Counted from the stretch's first letter, positions 24,828-37,333 are shown. The stretch: 64,000 nucleotides of DNA from Austwickia sp. (GCA_016711265.1 JADJTI010000006.1:961455-1025454); one strand, 5' to 3'. The notes: generated by a model not told the origin, from the letters alone. Made by a program: numbers and translations.

Positions 24828-27800
24828 GTGGCCAGGTTCGGGTCGGAGGCGCAGTGGGAGGATCTCACCGTCGAGGTCCTCACCGAGCTGGAGTGGCGGC
24901 CGCTACGAGGAGAGGAGATCGCCCCAGGCAGTGGGGAGCGGGAGTCGTGGAGGGACCCCGTCATCCAGCCGCGGGTGGCGGCGGCGTTGACGCGCCTCAA
25001 CCCTGAGGTGCCGCAGACGTACCTGCAGCAGGCGCAGGCCGAGATCCTCCGCCCCCGCTCGAACGACGCGCTCGCCGAGAACTATCGCCTCCACGAGGTG
25101 ATGACGAAGGGCTACACCGGCGTCACCTACCTCGACTCGAACGGCATTGAGCGCACGCCGACCATCCGGCTCATCTCCACCGAGCCCGCTGAGAACGACT
25201 GGCTCGTCGTCAACCAGGTCACGCTGCGCGACCGGGAGCACCACCGCCGGTTCGACGTCGTCCTCTACTGCAATGGGTTGCCCGTCGCGATCGTCGAACT
25301 CAAGCGCTCCGGGGACCAGCGGGCTGACTCCTCCGGCGCCCACGCCCAACTGGCGCTGTACCTGCGCGAGTTTCCGATGGCTTTCCGCACCGTGCTCCTG
25401 AACGTCGCCAGCGACGGCGCCACCGCGCGTTACGGCACCCCGTTCACCGGCTTCGACCACTTCAGCCCGTGGAACGTTGACGACGAGGGGGCCGTCGTCC
25501 GGCCGGGTGAGGGCTTCGGCGACGAGGAGTACACGAGCCCCCTCGGCGTCCTGCTTCATGGCCTGTTCAACCAAGAGAGGTTCGTCCAGCTTTTGCGCGG
25601 TTATACGTCATTCAGCGAGCGCGACGGCGTGCTCACCAAGCGCATCGCTAAGCCCCATCAGTACTTCGCCGTCACCAAGGCCGTCGGGTCCACGGTCGAG
25701 GCGGTCCGTAGCGACGGGCGCGCCGGCGTCGTGTGGCACACCCAAGGCTCCGGCAAGTCGATGGAGATGGAGCTGTACGCCACGGCCGTCCACCGCACAC
25801 CTGCCCTGGCGAACCCGACGATCGTCGTCATCACCGACCGGCGCGAACTCGACGGTCAGCTCTTCCACTCGTTCGCCGACAGCAAGCTCCTCCCCGAGAC
25901 GCCGCTGCAGATCACGACCCGTGCCCAATTGCGGGCCGAGCTCGACGGGCGCGTCTCCGGCGGCATCTTCTTCACGACCCTGCAAAAGTTCGGGCTCACC
26001 CATGCCGAACGCCACGCCGGTGCGAGCCACCCCGTGCTCACGCAGCGACGCAACGTGCTCGTCGTTGTCGACGAGGCCCACCGCAGCCACTATGACGACC
26101 TCGACGGGTACGCCGCACACCTGCGCCACGCCCTGCCTGGCGCCTCGTTCATCGCCTTTACCGGCACCCCCGTCAGCTTCGCCGAGCGCGACACCCGTCA
26201 CGTGTTCGGCGACTACGTCGACGTCTACGACCTCACCCGCGCCGTTGAGGACGGCGCGACCGTGCCCGTCTTCTTCGAGCCGCGCCTCATCCCGCTCGCG
26301 CGCCTGGCCGATGTCAGTGAGGACGTCATCGACGCCGCCGCCGACGAGGCGACCGAGGGCCTGGATGCGATCGAGAGAGAGAAGGTCGAACGGTCCGTCG
26401 CCGTCATCAACGAGCTGTACGGTCACCCCGACCGTATCCGGCAGCTCGCCGCCGACCTCCTAGCCCACTGGGAGCGGCGCAAGGCGGCGATGCTGCCGCA
26501 GATCGAGGTCGGCGGCAAAGCGATGGTGGTCTGCGCCACCCGCGAGATCGCCGCCCGGCTGTACGAGGAGATCGTCGCCCAGCGCCGCGAGGCCGGTGAC
26601 GACACGTGGCACTCCGACGCGATCGAGGGTGGCAAGGTCAAGGTCGTCTACTCCGGCAGCCCGACCGATCCCGACCCGATCAGCCGCCATGTGCGCCGCG
26701 GACACGAGCAGCAGGCCATCCAGAAACGCATCAAGACCGCCGACGACGAGCTCGAGATCGTCATCGTCAAGGACATGCTGCTCACCGGCTTCGACGCCCC
26801 GAGCCTGCACACTCTCTACGTCGACCGCCCGCTCAAGGGTGCGCTGCTCATGCAGACCCTCGCCCGCGTCAACCGCACCTACCGAGGCAAGGACAACGGC
26901 CTGCTCGTCGGGTACGCGCCGCTGGTGGAGAACCTCGAGGCCGCCCTCGCCGAGTACAGCGACAGCGACCGGCGCGCCAGGCCGCAAGGGCGCAAGATCG
27001 ATGAAGCCGTGCAGCTCGCCCTTGAGCTGCTCGCCGAGCTCGACGCGACGCTGTCGCTCGACTGGCACGCCCGGCTGCGCGGGGACGCCTCGCCGAGCGC
27101 GTACCTCAACACCGTAGTGGCCGCGGCGAACGCGCTGCTCTCACCAGCCGCCCGCCAGCGGGTCGAGGGCGCCGAGGGCGAGGAGGGGGAGTCGACGTAC
27201 GCTCGGTACCGGCGACTCTCCGGCCAGGTCTCGCGGGCGTGGACGATCGCCGGCGGCTCGGACGTGCTGGAGCCGCGGCGCGGCGACTTCCGCTTCCACC
27301 AGGAGGTGCGCGTCTATCTTGCCAAGCTGGAGGCCGAGGAGCGCCGGGCGTCTGGGCGCCCGGTGCCTGAGGAGATCGCGCGCCTGCTGCGCTCGCTCAT
27401 CGTCGACACGACAAGCCCGGGCGAGGTCGTCGACATCTATGCCCGGATCGGTATCGAGCGGCCTGACCTCGGCCGCCTGACCCCCGGCGCGATCGACGCC
27501 CTCCGCCACACCCAGGCGCCCAATGTCGCGATCGAGGCCCTGCGCGCCGCGCTCACCGATGACGTTCGCTCCGTGACGGGCGGCAACCTCAGCCGTGAGC
27601 GGCAGTTCTCGCAGCGCCTCGCCGAGCTGATGAACCGATACATCAACTCACAGCTGACCGCCGCCGAGGTGATCGAGGAACTCATCCGCTTCGCGCAGGA
27701 CGTCGCCGCGGACGCCAGCCGAGGGCAGAGGTTCGACCCGCCGTTACAACGCGACGAACTCGCCTTGTACGACGCGGTCAGCCAGAACGAGGCGGCCGTC

Positions 27801-28040
27801 CTCCTTCAGGGGGAGGACACCCTGGCCCAGATCGCTCGCGACCTCATCAAGATCATGCGTCGCGACGTGCGCACCGACTGGACGGTTCGCGAAGATGTCC
27901 GAGCGAAGCTGCGCGTCTCCATCAAGCGGCTCCTCGTCAAATACAAGTACCCGCCCGACCAGCAGCCCGAGGCCATCCGACTCGTCATCGAGCAAATGGA
28001 GGCCCTCGCGCCGAGGTACGTGGAGGGGGATATGACCTGA
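24828..28040 (+). CDS. hsdR: Type I restriction endonuclease subunit HsdR
   Basis: This ATP-driven DNA translocase and nuclease subunit has 1070 residues. The N-terminal nuclease domain has an Asp143 ... Glu157-Leu-Lys159 arrangement (RRFDVVLY, AIVELK). The SF2 motor has Walker A TQGSGKS at 305-311, a DEAH box (VVVDEAHRSHYDD) and the FTGTPV motif. It has a GTG start immediately after the remnant hsdS stop, and the stop TGA overlaps the darT ATG by one base. The reading frame is intact throughout, which contrasts with the broken hsdS. Confidence 0.93.
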   Translation: MARFGSEAQWEDLTVEVLTELEWRPLRGEEIAPGSGERESWRDPVIQPRVAAALTRLNPEVPQTYLQQAQAEILRPRSNDALAENYRLHEVMTKGYTGVTYLDSNGIERTPTIRLISTEPAENDWLVVNQVTLRDREHHRRFDVVLYCNGLPVAIVELKRSGDQRADSSGAHAQLALYLREFPMAFRTVLLNVASDGATARYGTPFTGFDHFSPWNVDDEGAVVRPGEGFGDEEYTSPLGVLLHGLFNQERFVQLLRGYTSFSERDGVLTKRIAKPHQYFAVTKAVGSTVEAVRSDGRAGVVWHTQGSGKSMEMELYATAVHRTPALANPTIVVITDRRELDGQLFHSFADSKLLPETPLQITTRAQLRAELDGRVSGGIFFTTLQKFGLTHAERHAGASHPVLTQRRNVLVVVDEAHRSHYDDLDGYAAHLRHALPGASFIAFTGTPVSFAERDTRHVFGDYVDVYDLTRAVEDGATVPVFFEPRLIPLARLADVSEDVIDAAADEATEGLDAIEREKVERSVAVINELYGHPDRIRQLAADLLAHWERRKAAMLPQIEVGGKAMVVCATREIAARLYEEIVAQRREAGDDTWHSDAIEGGKVKVVYSGSPTDPDPISRHVRRGHEQQAIQKRIKTADDELEIVIVKDMLLTGFDAPSLHTLYVDRPLKGALLMQTLARVNRTYRGKDNGLLVGYAPLVENLEAALAEYSDSDRRARPQGRKIDEAVQLALELLAELDATLSLDWHARLRGDASPSAYLNTVVAAANALLSPAARQRVEGAEGEEGESTYARYRRLSGQVSRAWTIAGGSDVLEPRRGDFRFHQEVRVYLAKLEAEERRASGRPVPEEIARLLRSLIVDTTSPGEVVDIYARIGIERPDLGRLTPGAIDALRHTQAPNVAIEALRAALTDDVRSVTGGNLSRERQFSQRLAELMNRYINSQLTAAEVIEELIRFAQDVAADASRGQRFDPPLQRDELALYDAVSQNEAAVLLQGEDTLAQIARDLIKIMRRDVRTDWTVREDVRAKLRVSIKRLLVKYKYPPDQQPEAIRLVIEQMEALAPRYVEGDMT

Positions 28041-28678
28041 TGGGGCGTCCCACACCCTCGTGGCTCTACCATTTCACCCACGTCGACCACGTGGAGTCAA
28101 TCGTCCGTGACGGCCTCGTCTGCGACACGACCGCTCAGGCGTCCGGCCAACTTGCGCATGAAGTCGGCAACCGCGAGGTGAAGGAGCGTCGACGGGCCAG
28201 AGTAGTGGACACCGCCCCCGGCGGCGTCGTGGCGGACTACGTCCCGTTCTACTTCACGGCGCGCAGTCTGATGCTCTACCAGATCCATACCGGGAAGGTT
28301 CCTTCCTACCGAGGGGGCCAAAATTGCCTGGTCTACCTGTGCACGACTTTGGAACGCGTTGTCGAGTTGGGGCTCCCCTGGGTAGCGTCCAACCGCAACG
28401 CCTCGACAGCTATTGCCCGATTCACGGCTGACCTTCAGGTGCTGGACGGTCATGTCGACTGGCCATTGGCGACCACCTCCACGTTCAATCGGACCCCCGA
28501 GGATCCCGAGCGTCCGCGGCGGCACCAGGCCGAGCTCCTCGTGCACCGGCGTCTGCCGTGGGAGGCCGTGAAGTTTGTCGGTGTCCGCGACAGGCACGTC
28601 ATGTCGCGGGTGGAGGCGACCCTGGTTACGCTGGCACATCAGCCTGAGAGGGATGTCAGACCTGACTGGTACTTCTGA
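28040..28678 (+). CDS. darT: DarT DNA ADP-ribosyltransferase toxin (DUF4433)
   Basis: DarT attaches ADP-ribose to bases in single-stranded DNA, blocking replication; DarTG systems act in phage defence. The 212-residue protein has the DarT opening LYHFTHVDH, an early Arg-rich segment (EVKERRRARVV, about 46-56), YVPFYFTARSLMLY near residue 70 and QAELLVH with probable catalytic Glu165. The ATG overlaps the hsdR stop in TGATG, so the toxin is translated as part of the restriction operon. The antitoxin gene follows 24 bases later. Confidence 0.9.
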   Translation: MGRPTPSWLYHFTHVDHVESIVRDGLVCDTTAQASGQLAHEVGNREVKERRRARVVDTAPGGVVADYVPFYFTARSLMLYQIHTGKVPSYRGGQNCLVYLCTTLERVVELGLPWVASNRNASTAIARFTADLQVLDGHVDWPLATTSTFNRTPEDPERPRRHQAELLVHRRLPWEAVKFVGVRDRHVMSRVEATLVTLAHQPERDVRPDWYF

Positions 28679-28702
28679 CTCGTGACCGCAACGGGAGGAC
28701 CG

Positions 28703-29764
28703 ATGATCCGCGAGATGCACGGCAATCTCCTCGCCGACGATGCAGAGGCGCTGGTCAACACCGTCAATACCGTGGGTGTGATGGGCAAGGGCATTGCGTT
28801 GCAGTTCAAACGTGCCTACCCCGAGATGTTCAAGGACTACGCAAACGAAGCCAAAGCAGGACGATTGGCGACCGGTCGCATGCACGTGTGGGAGACCGGC
28901 AGCCTCGCCGGTCCGCGCTTCATCATTAGCTTCCCGACCAAGCAGCATTGGAAGGCCCGCTCCCGCCTGCAGGACATCGAGGCTGGGCTCGTCGATCTCG
29001 TGCGTGTGGTGCGCGAGCTCGGCATCCAGTCGATCGCCGTGCCCCCCCTCGGCTGCGGTAACGGGGGCCTGGAGTGGGCTGACGTGGCCCCACGGATCCA
29101 TGCGGCCTTCAAGCCTCTCTCCGATCAGGTAGAAGTGCGGGTCTATGCCCCTTCAGGGGCGCCGCCGGCGCGAGAGATGGTCACTCGTTCCGCCTTGCCG
29201 TCCCTGACCCCCATGCGAGCTGCGTTGCTGAGCCTGATGAGCGCTTATCACGCTGTCGCCTGGGAGTGGCCAGGTCCGATCGAGACACAGAAGCTCGCGT
29301 ACTTTCTGCAGGAAGCTGGCGAACCCCTGTGCCTGACCTTTGCGAAGGGTTCCTACGGCCCCTATGCGGACAACTTGCGTAAGACGTTGCGCGACATGGA
29401 GGGCCACTTCATCAGGGGCTTCGGCGACGGCTCTGCCCGCCCCCTCGATGCGGAGCCGCTGGAGGTGATGGCTCAGACCCGAGACAGGTGCAGAGCGGCC
29501 ATAGATGAGGCACCCCTCACTGCTGCCCGTACAGCCCGGGTGCTCGATGTCGTCAGCGGCTTTGAAGGCACCTACGACCTCGAGCTGCTCGCCTCCACTC
29601 ACTGGGCCGCAACTCAGGAGCAGGCTCGAACGCCCGATGAAGCGACCCGCGTGATCCGTCAGTGGACGAGCCGCAAGGCCGAGCTCTTCGATGCCGATCA
29701 CGTCGCCACGGCTTGGGATGCCCTCGACCAGAACGGGTGGCTACGTCATGTCACCTCGGTGTGA
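28703..29764 (+). CDS. darG: DarG macrodomain antitoxin
   Basis: DarG removes ADP-ribose from DNA through its macrodomain and binds DarT through its C-terminal domain. The 353-residue protein opens MIREMHGNLL and has the macrodomain core VNTVNTVGVMGKGIALQFK plus VPPLGCGNGGLEW. The C-terminal half (from about residue 165) has KLAYFLQEAGEPL and KGSYGPYADNLRKTLRDMEGH, as in full-length DarG. The ATG at 28703 is preferred because GGGAGG lies 4 bases upstream; an in-frame GTG at 28682 is also possible. It is the last gene of the island operon, followed by the clpC promoter region. Confidence 0.92.
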   Translation: MIREMHGNLLADDAEALVNTVNTVGVMGKGIALQFKRAYPEMFKDYANEAKAGRLATGRMHVWETGSLAGPRFIISFPTKQHWKARSRLQDIEAGLVDLVRVVRELGIQSIAVPPLGCGNGGLEWADVAPRIHAAFKPLSDQVEVRVYAPSGAPPAREMVTRSALPSLTPMRAALLSLMSAYHAVAWEWPGPIETQKLAYFLQEAGEPLCLTFAKGSYGPYADNLRKTLRDMEGHFIRGFGDGSARPLDAEPLEVMAQTRDRCRAAIDEAPLTAARTARVLDVVSGFEGTYDLELLASTHWAATQEQARTPDEATRVIRQWTSRKAELFDADHVATAWDALDQNGWLRHVTSV

Positions 29765-29872
29765 CATCGGCTGCCGGCTCGGACGGCGTACCGGATCGAA
29801 CGAGTACAGCCAGGAACACAACGGCGGACCCTCGCGTTGAACCAGCCGGAGAAGCGCAGGCCGCCCGCGTTC

Positions 29873-29928
29873 TTGACATAGCGTGTGAGCACGGCGGCTG
29901 CTGATGAGTAGCATCGAGGTATCTCGAT
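29873..29928 (+). promoter_or_regulatory. clpC upstream region with TTGACA and an inverted repeat
   Basis: A TTGACA hexamer is at 29873-29878, and a perfect inverted repeat ATCGAG-GTAT-CTCGAT lies at 29913-29928, 20 bases before the clpC ATG. No -10 box with normal spacing pairs with the TTGACA, so it is uncertain as a -35 element. A canonical ClgR box was not recognised. The palindrome might be an operator or lie in the mRNA leader. Confidence 0.35.
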
Positions 29929-29947
29929 AGCGAGGAGCGACCCACCC

Positions 29948-32482
<2,535 letters not shown>

Positions 32483-32502
32483 CCGGTCAGCGTGCCATCC
32501 CC

Positions 32503-32537
32503 GGGGCCGGGTTCCGCGTTGCGCGGAACCCGGCCCC
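32503..32537 (+). terminator. Strong hairpin terminator after clpC
   Basis: GGGGCCGGGTTCCGCG (32503-32518) and CGCGGAACCCGGCCCC (32522-32537) form a perfect 16-base-pair stem with a three-base loop, 20 bases after the clpC stop. No U tract follows. Confidence 0.8.
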
Positions 32538-32572
32538 TGCGCGTACCGCCGAGCATCTGCGAGGCTGGGTGC

Positions 32573-33430
32573 ATGGTCGACACGGCGCTGCAGTCCCGGA
32601 TCCGCGAGGAGCTTGAGGTCATCGACCCGGCCACCTTCGACGCCGCTTCCCAGGTCGACCTGCGGGTCGCCTTCCTGGCCGACTACCTGCGGCGCACCGG
32701 CGCCCGGGGGTACGTGCTGGGGATCTCCGGCGGCGTCGATTCCTCACTCGGTGGCCGGTTGTGCCAGTTGGCGTGCGAACGCGTCCGTGCCGAGGGCGGT
32801 CAGGCGAGGTTTGTGGCGATGCGGCTGCCCTACCGGGTGCAGCAGGACGAAGCGGACGCCCAGCGGGCGCTGGCGTTCATCCGGCCCGACGAGGTGCTCA
32901 CCGTCGACATCGGGCCATCCGTGGACGCCATGTGGCAGGCATGCGTCGACGCCGGACTCGAGCGGGGCGTGACCGGCGCGGCGGCCCAGCGGGACGACTA
33001 CCACAAGGGCAACGTGAAGGCCCGCGCCAGGATGATCGCCCAATACACCGTCGCCGGCGTCCGCGGAATGCTCGTCGTGGGCACCGACCAGGCCGCCGAG
33101 GCCGTGGTGGGCTTCTTCACCAAGTTCGGCGACGGGGCCTGCGACCTGACCCCGCTCACCGGGCTACCCAAACGGCGCGTCAAGCAACTCGCCCACCACC
33201 TCGGTGCTGGGGAAGAAGTTGTCGAAAAGGTGCCGACGGCGGACTTGGAGGAGGAGAAGCCGCTCATCCCCGACGAGGTCGCCCTTGGCGTCAGCTACGC
33301 CGAGGTCGACGACTACCTCGAAGGCGTGGAGGTCTCCGATGAGGCCGAGGCGGTCATCGTCGGTTGGTACCGCCGGACGGCCCACAAGCGCGCGCTCCCC
33401 GTGACCCCGGGAACCGCCCCGCCCGTCTAG
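32573..33430 (+). CDS. nadE: Ammonia-dependent NAD+ synthetase
   Basis: NadE adenylates and amidates nicotinic acid adenine dinucleotide to NAD+. The 285-residue protein has the PP-loop motif SGGVDSSLGGRL, the family segment GNVKARARMIAQYTVA, GTDQAAEAVVGFFTKFGDGACDL and a C-terminal HKRALPVTP. It lacks the glutaminase domain, so free ammonia is the donor, as in E. coli NadE. The ATG at 32573 follows the clpC terminator. Its stop codon overlaps that of the convergent thioesterase gene by two bases. Confidence 0.93.
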   Translation: MVDTALQSRIREELEVIDPATFDAASQVDLRVAFLADYLRRTGARGYVLGISGGVDSSLGGRLCQLACERVRAEGGQARFVAMRLPYRVQQDEADAQRALAFIRPDEVLTVDIGPSVDAMWQACVDAGLERGVTGAAAQRDDYHKGNVKARARMIAQYTVAGVRGMLVVGTDQAAEAVVGFFTKFGDGACDLTPLTGLPKRRVKQLAHHLGAGEEVVEKVPTADLEEEKPLIPDEVALGVSYAEVDDYLEGVEVSDEAEAVIVGWYRRTAHKRALPVTPGTAPPV

Positions 33431-33867
33431 GGCTTCTCCTCGGCGAGCCACGGCGTACCGACCCGGAACACCCGGGCCAGCGCCGTCGCCAGCAGCCGCT
33501 CCGGCTTGCCGTCGCGGGCCTGGGCCACCACGTCGATGCGGTACACGGCGGTGCGTTTGGTGCAGCTGAGCTCGTGTCCCTCGCACACCAGGTGGTCGCC
33601 CTCGGTGCCGGCCGCCAGGAACTCGGTGTGCACGTCCTGAGCCACGGCCAGGGTGCCGTGACTGTTGCTCACGGCGGCATGGACCACGTCGATGAGCGCC
33701 ATCATCGCCCCACCATGAGCGGTGCCGGCGAAGTTCAGCAGCTGCGGAGTGACATTCATCGAACAGCGCGCATACCCGGCGTGGATCTCCTCGATCTCGA
33801 TGCCCAAGTGTTTGCCGAGCGGGTCGTTGGCGAGGATGGCGTGCAGGGCGTCGTCGATCCTGGACAT
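33427..33867 (-). CDS. paaI: PaaI-family hotdog thioesterase
   Basis: This 146-residue hotdog-fold acyl-CoA thioesterase shows the layout NDPLGKHLGIEIEEI, LNFAGTAHGGAMMALIDVV (catalytic helix region) and VAQDVHTEFLAAG. In phenylacetate degradation PaaI removes stalled aryl-CoAs, but no paa genes lie nearby, so the acyl substrate is open. The chosen ATG at 33867 is the first Met of the conserved domain; longer reading would pass through a repeated palindrome and is unlikely. Confidence 0.8.
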   Translation of the reverse strand: MSRIDDALHAILANDPLGKHLGIEIEEIHAGYARCSMNVTPQLLNFAGTAHGGAMMALIDVVHAAVSNSHGTLAVAQDVHTEFLAAGTEGDHLVCEGHELSCTKRTAVYRIDVVAQARDGKPERLLATALARVFRVGTPWLAEEKP

Positions 33868-33943
33868 GTGGGCGCTCCGGGCGGGTCGTCGGGTTCGGGG
33901 TGACGGCGGCAGCCTAGTGGCCACGGGGCCGGCCGACGGGGTC

Positions 33944-34030
33944 GACCTGGTGCAGGTTAGGCCGACCGTGCTCAGGCTGCAGCCCGCACCAGGTCGGCCT
34001 AACCTGCCCCCGGTCGGCCTAACCTGCCCC
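33944..34030. repeat. Palindromic dispersed repeat, copy 1
   Basis: The element contains perfect inverted 15-mers CAGGTTAGGCCGACC (33953-33967) and GGTCGGCCTAACCTG (33992-34006) around a nested core with GGCTGCAGCC. It also contains a competing 10-base pair: GACCTGGTGC (33944-33953) with GCACCAGGTC (33986-33995). The right arm is repeated once more in tandem at 34012-34030. A second copy at 37334-37400 matches 62 of 67 bases. It resembles REP- or MITE-type palindromic units. Confidence 0.8.
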
Positions 34031-34106
34031 CCGTGGCCCGCTCGGCCGACGTCGAGCACGCGCCGGGTCTCCGTCCGTCAGGGCGGCCACCGGCATGTAG
34101 GTGATG

Positions 34107-34119
34107 CATACTAAATGGC
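34107..34119 (+). promoter_or_regulatory. Possible -10 box for leaderless padR transcript
   Basis: CATACT at 34107-34112 lies 7 bases before the padR ATG at 34120, so transcription would start at or next to the start codon. No Shine-Dalgarno is visible upstream of this ATG. Leaderless mRNAs are common in Actinomycetota. No good -35 hexamer was seen. Confidence 0.35.
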
Positions 34120-34470
34120 ATGGCAAACAAGCCGGTGCCCGACGAGCGGGTTGCCCAGCTGCGCAAGGGGGTGCTGGAGCTCGCCATCCTGGCGATCCTC
34201 ACCGAGGCACCGTCGTACGGCGGCCAGATCGTCGAGCGCCTCTCGGCCCAGCCCGGCCTGGCGGCGAGCCGGGGGACCGTGTACCCCCTGCTGGCGCGGC
34301 TCAAGAACGCGGGGGCGCTCGCCACCAGGTGGCAGGAGTCGCCGGTAGGGCCGCCGCGGAAGCTGTACCAGCTGACCGAGGAAGGCCGCACCTCGCTGCG
34401 CGAGCTGCGCGCCGCGTGGATCCAGGTGCACCAAGCCGTCGAGTACCTGATGAGGGACGTGAGGTCATGA
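34120..34470 (+). CDS. PadR-family transcriptional regulator
   Basis: The 116-residue winged-helix regulator has the classic PadR pattern RKGVLELAILAILTEAPSYGGQIVERL, then SRGTVYPLLARLKNAGAL and PPRKLYQLTEEGR, with a short C-terminal dimerisation helix. It heads a five-gene run in which each stop overlaps the next start by ATGA. PadR proteins commonly repress the transporter or membrane operon they lead and respond to small amphipathic ligands, so autoregulation is expected. Confidence 0.9.
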   Translation: MANKPVPDERVAQLRKGVLELAILAILTEAPSYGGQIVERLSAQPGLAASRGTVYPLLARLKNAGALATRWQESPVGPPRKLYQLTEEGRTSLRELRAAWIQVHQAVEYLMRDVRS

Positions 34471-35261
34471 GCGAGGACTACGTGAGGCGAGTACGCGCCG
34501 AACTGGGGCAACCGGTAGCCGATGCCGTCCAGGAGGCGCTGGACGACCTACGGGACGCCGTGGGGGAGCTCGACACCCGGGACGACGCGGTGATCGTCTC
34601 ATCGTTCGGGACGCCGGGGGAGTACGCCGCCCGGTTGCGGGAGGCGCTCGCCGACGACCCCCCTGACACCGAACGTCCCGCGGATGCGCAAGCGCGCGTG
34701 GTGGGGCTCCCGGTGGAGGCCCGGGCGCTCACCGACCGCCGGGTCGTGGCCCGCGTGTGGGACCCGACGAACCCCGCCCTGCTCGTGCCGCGGCTCGTGG
34801 GCGCGGGTTGGACCGTGAACCTCGGGGCGCTGGCGGTCCGCCTGGGGCTACTGCGCCCCGACGACTACGACGCCGACGCCGTCGCCCACATCCCGCCGGC
34901 CGCCCACACCGCGGCCCGCGCGGTCCCCTTGGCGCTCTCGGCGGTGACCTGCGCGGCGATCGCCGCGTCCTGGCGGGGGCTTCCCGAGCGCATCCCCACC
35001 TCTTGGTCGGCGACCGGGCGGGTGCAGCGAACCGGTGACCGTCGCGGTCTGCTGGCGCTCGCGGCCGTCGGGCTGGCCGCACTGAGTGCGCTGGCGGTCG
35101 CGAGTGCGCTGGCCGACGCCGACCTCGAGGTGGGCCAGCGCGGAACCGGCGCGTGGCTACTGCCGCTGCTGGCCGCCGTACCGCTGGCTGGGATGCTCGA
35201 CATCGCACTCCCCGTCCGGGCCGGGCTGCGAAACCTGTGGCGCAAGGAGGCGGGGTCATGA
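34467..35261 (+). CDS. HAAS-domain / DUF1648-like membrane protein
   Basis: The 264-residue protein has an N-terminal soluble helical region of the HAAS type often encoded beside PadR regulators (EDYVRRVRAELGQPVADAVQEAL, then SSFGTPGEYAARLREAL). Its C-terminal half has three or four transmembrane helices and a DUF1648-like motif (LPERIPTSWSATGRV). HAAS-PadR pairs usually accompany ABC exporters or stress-responsive membrane proteins. It overlaps padR and the next gene by 4 bases each. The biochemical role is unknown. Confidence 0.65.
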   Translation: MSEDYVRRVRAELGQPVADAVQEALDDLRDAVGELDTRDDAVIVSSFGTPGEYAARLREALADDPPDTERPADAQARVVGLPVEARALTDRRVVARVWDPTNPALLVPRLVGAGWTVNLGALAVRLGLLRPDDYDADAVAHIPPAAHTAARAVPLALSAVTCAAIAASWRGLPERIPTSWSATGRVQRTGDRRGLLALAAVGLAALSALAVASALADADLEVGQRGTGAWLLPLLAAVPLAGMLDIALPVRAGLRNLWRKEAGS

Positions 35262-35577
35262 GCTGGAGTGCGTTGGACCCATCGGCGCGGCTGGTGGTGC
35301 TGCTGCTCCTGGCGGTCCAGTTGACGTTCATGACGATCGCGCTGGTCCGGTTGACCCGGACCCCCGACGACCGGCTGGCCCTGCTGCCCCGGTGGGGGTG
35401 GGCGTTGGTCATCGTGTTCGGTCAGCTCGTGGGTCCGATCGTGTTCCTGGCCGCGGGACGCCGACCGGCCCGCGGCCAGGACGTGGAGCAGGCGACGCCC
35501 ACTCGCAGCGACGGCGCCGTCACGCGGGCGGTCGATGTCCTGTACGGCGATCGGCCCGACCCCGGGGACACCCGCCG

Positions 35578-35581
<4 letters not shown>
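35258..35581 (+). CDS. Small PLDc_N-type membrane protein
   Basis: The 107-residue protein has two transmembrane helices (about 10-29 and 45-66) and matches the PLDc_N (phospholipase D nuclease N-terminal) architecture: hydrophobic helix, short basic loop (RTPDDRLALLPRWGW), then a second helix and a polar tail. No phospholipase catalytic domain is attached. It is probably an accessory membrane subunit of the ABC system encoded after it. ATGA overlaps bind it to both neighbours. Confidence 0.6.
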
Positions 35582-36536
<955 letters not shown>

Positions 36537-36540
<4 letters not shown>

Positions 36541-37307
36541 ACGGCTTCGTGGTGTTCGCCCGCAAGGAGGTCCGCGAATTCCTGCGCGGCTGGCGGGCCT
36601 GGGTTCTGTTCGGCGTGTTGGCGATGTTCGCGCTCACCGGCCCGGTCACCGCGCGGTATGTCCGGGAGATCCTCGGGGCGGCGCTGGGCGATCAGGCCGC
36701 CGGCATTCCGCTACCCGTGATCCCCGAGCCGACGTACGTCGACGCCTACCTGCAGTGGACCAAGAACCTCGGCGACCTGACGCTATTTCTGGTGATCGTG
36801 CTGCTCGCAGGGGTGGTCTGCGGCGAGTGCCGACAAGGTACGGCGGTGCTGGTGCTCACCAAGACGCTGCCGCGGCGGTCGTTCGTGCTGGCCAAGGCGG
36901 CGGCGCACATGGGGATGCTCGCCGTGGCGGTGTCGGTCGGCACGGTCGTGACGTGGGGCGTGACGCGGCTGCTGTTTCCGGTGGCGCCGCCCGGGCCGCT
37001 GGTCGCCGCCGTCGCGGCGTGGCTCCTGCTCGGGACGCTGTTCGTGGCGATCATCGTGCTGGCGTCGGCTTGCGTGTCGTCCACGGGGGCGGCCGCGGGG
37101 ATCGGGCTGGCGGCGTACCTGCTGTTGACCCTCGGCGGGCTCTGGGCGCCGCTGAAGCGTTTCACCCCAGTCGGCCTGCGGGAACTGCCCGCGGCGCTGG
37201 TGGCCGGTCGACCCGTGGACGCGGCCGGTCCGGTGCTGGCCACGGTGGTCGCCGTCGTGGTGCTGCTCCTGGTCGCCGTTGCGGTGTTCGAGCGCCGGGA
37301 GCTGTGA
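36537..37307 (+). CDS. ABC transporter permease (ABC-2 type)
   Basis: The 256-residue membrane protein has about six transmembrane helices. Its opening, FARKEVREFLRGWRAWVLFGVLAMFAL, is typical of ABC-2/NosY-like permeases, with a large loop after TM1 and a conserved stretch GECRQGTAVLVLTKTLPRRSFVLAKA between TM2 and TM3. As the last gene of the PadR operon, it forms an exporter with the upstream ATPase. It is followed 26 bases later by the second copy of the palindromic repeat. Confidence 0.82.
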
Positions 37308-37333
37308 CGGACTGCCAGGTCGGGTTCCCGGTC

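Noticed and set aside
29765..29947. Minus-strand reading VLTRYVKNAGGLRFSGWFNARV as a possible transposase or integrase tail
   Set aside because: Too short and not matched with confidence to any family; no inverted repeats or target duplications were seen.
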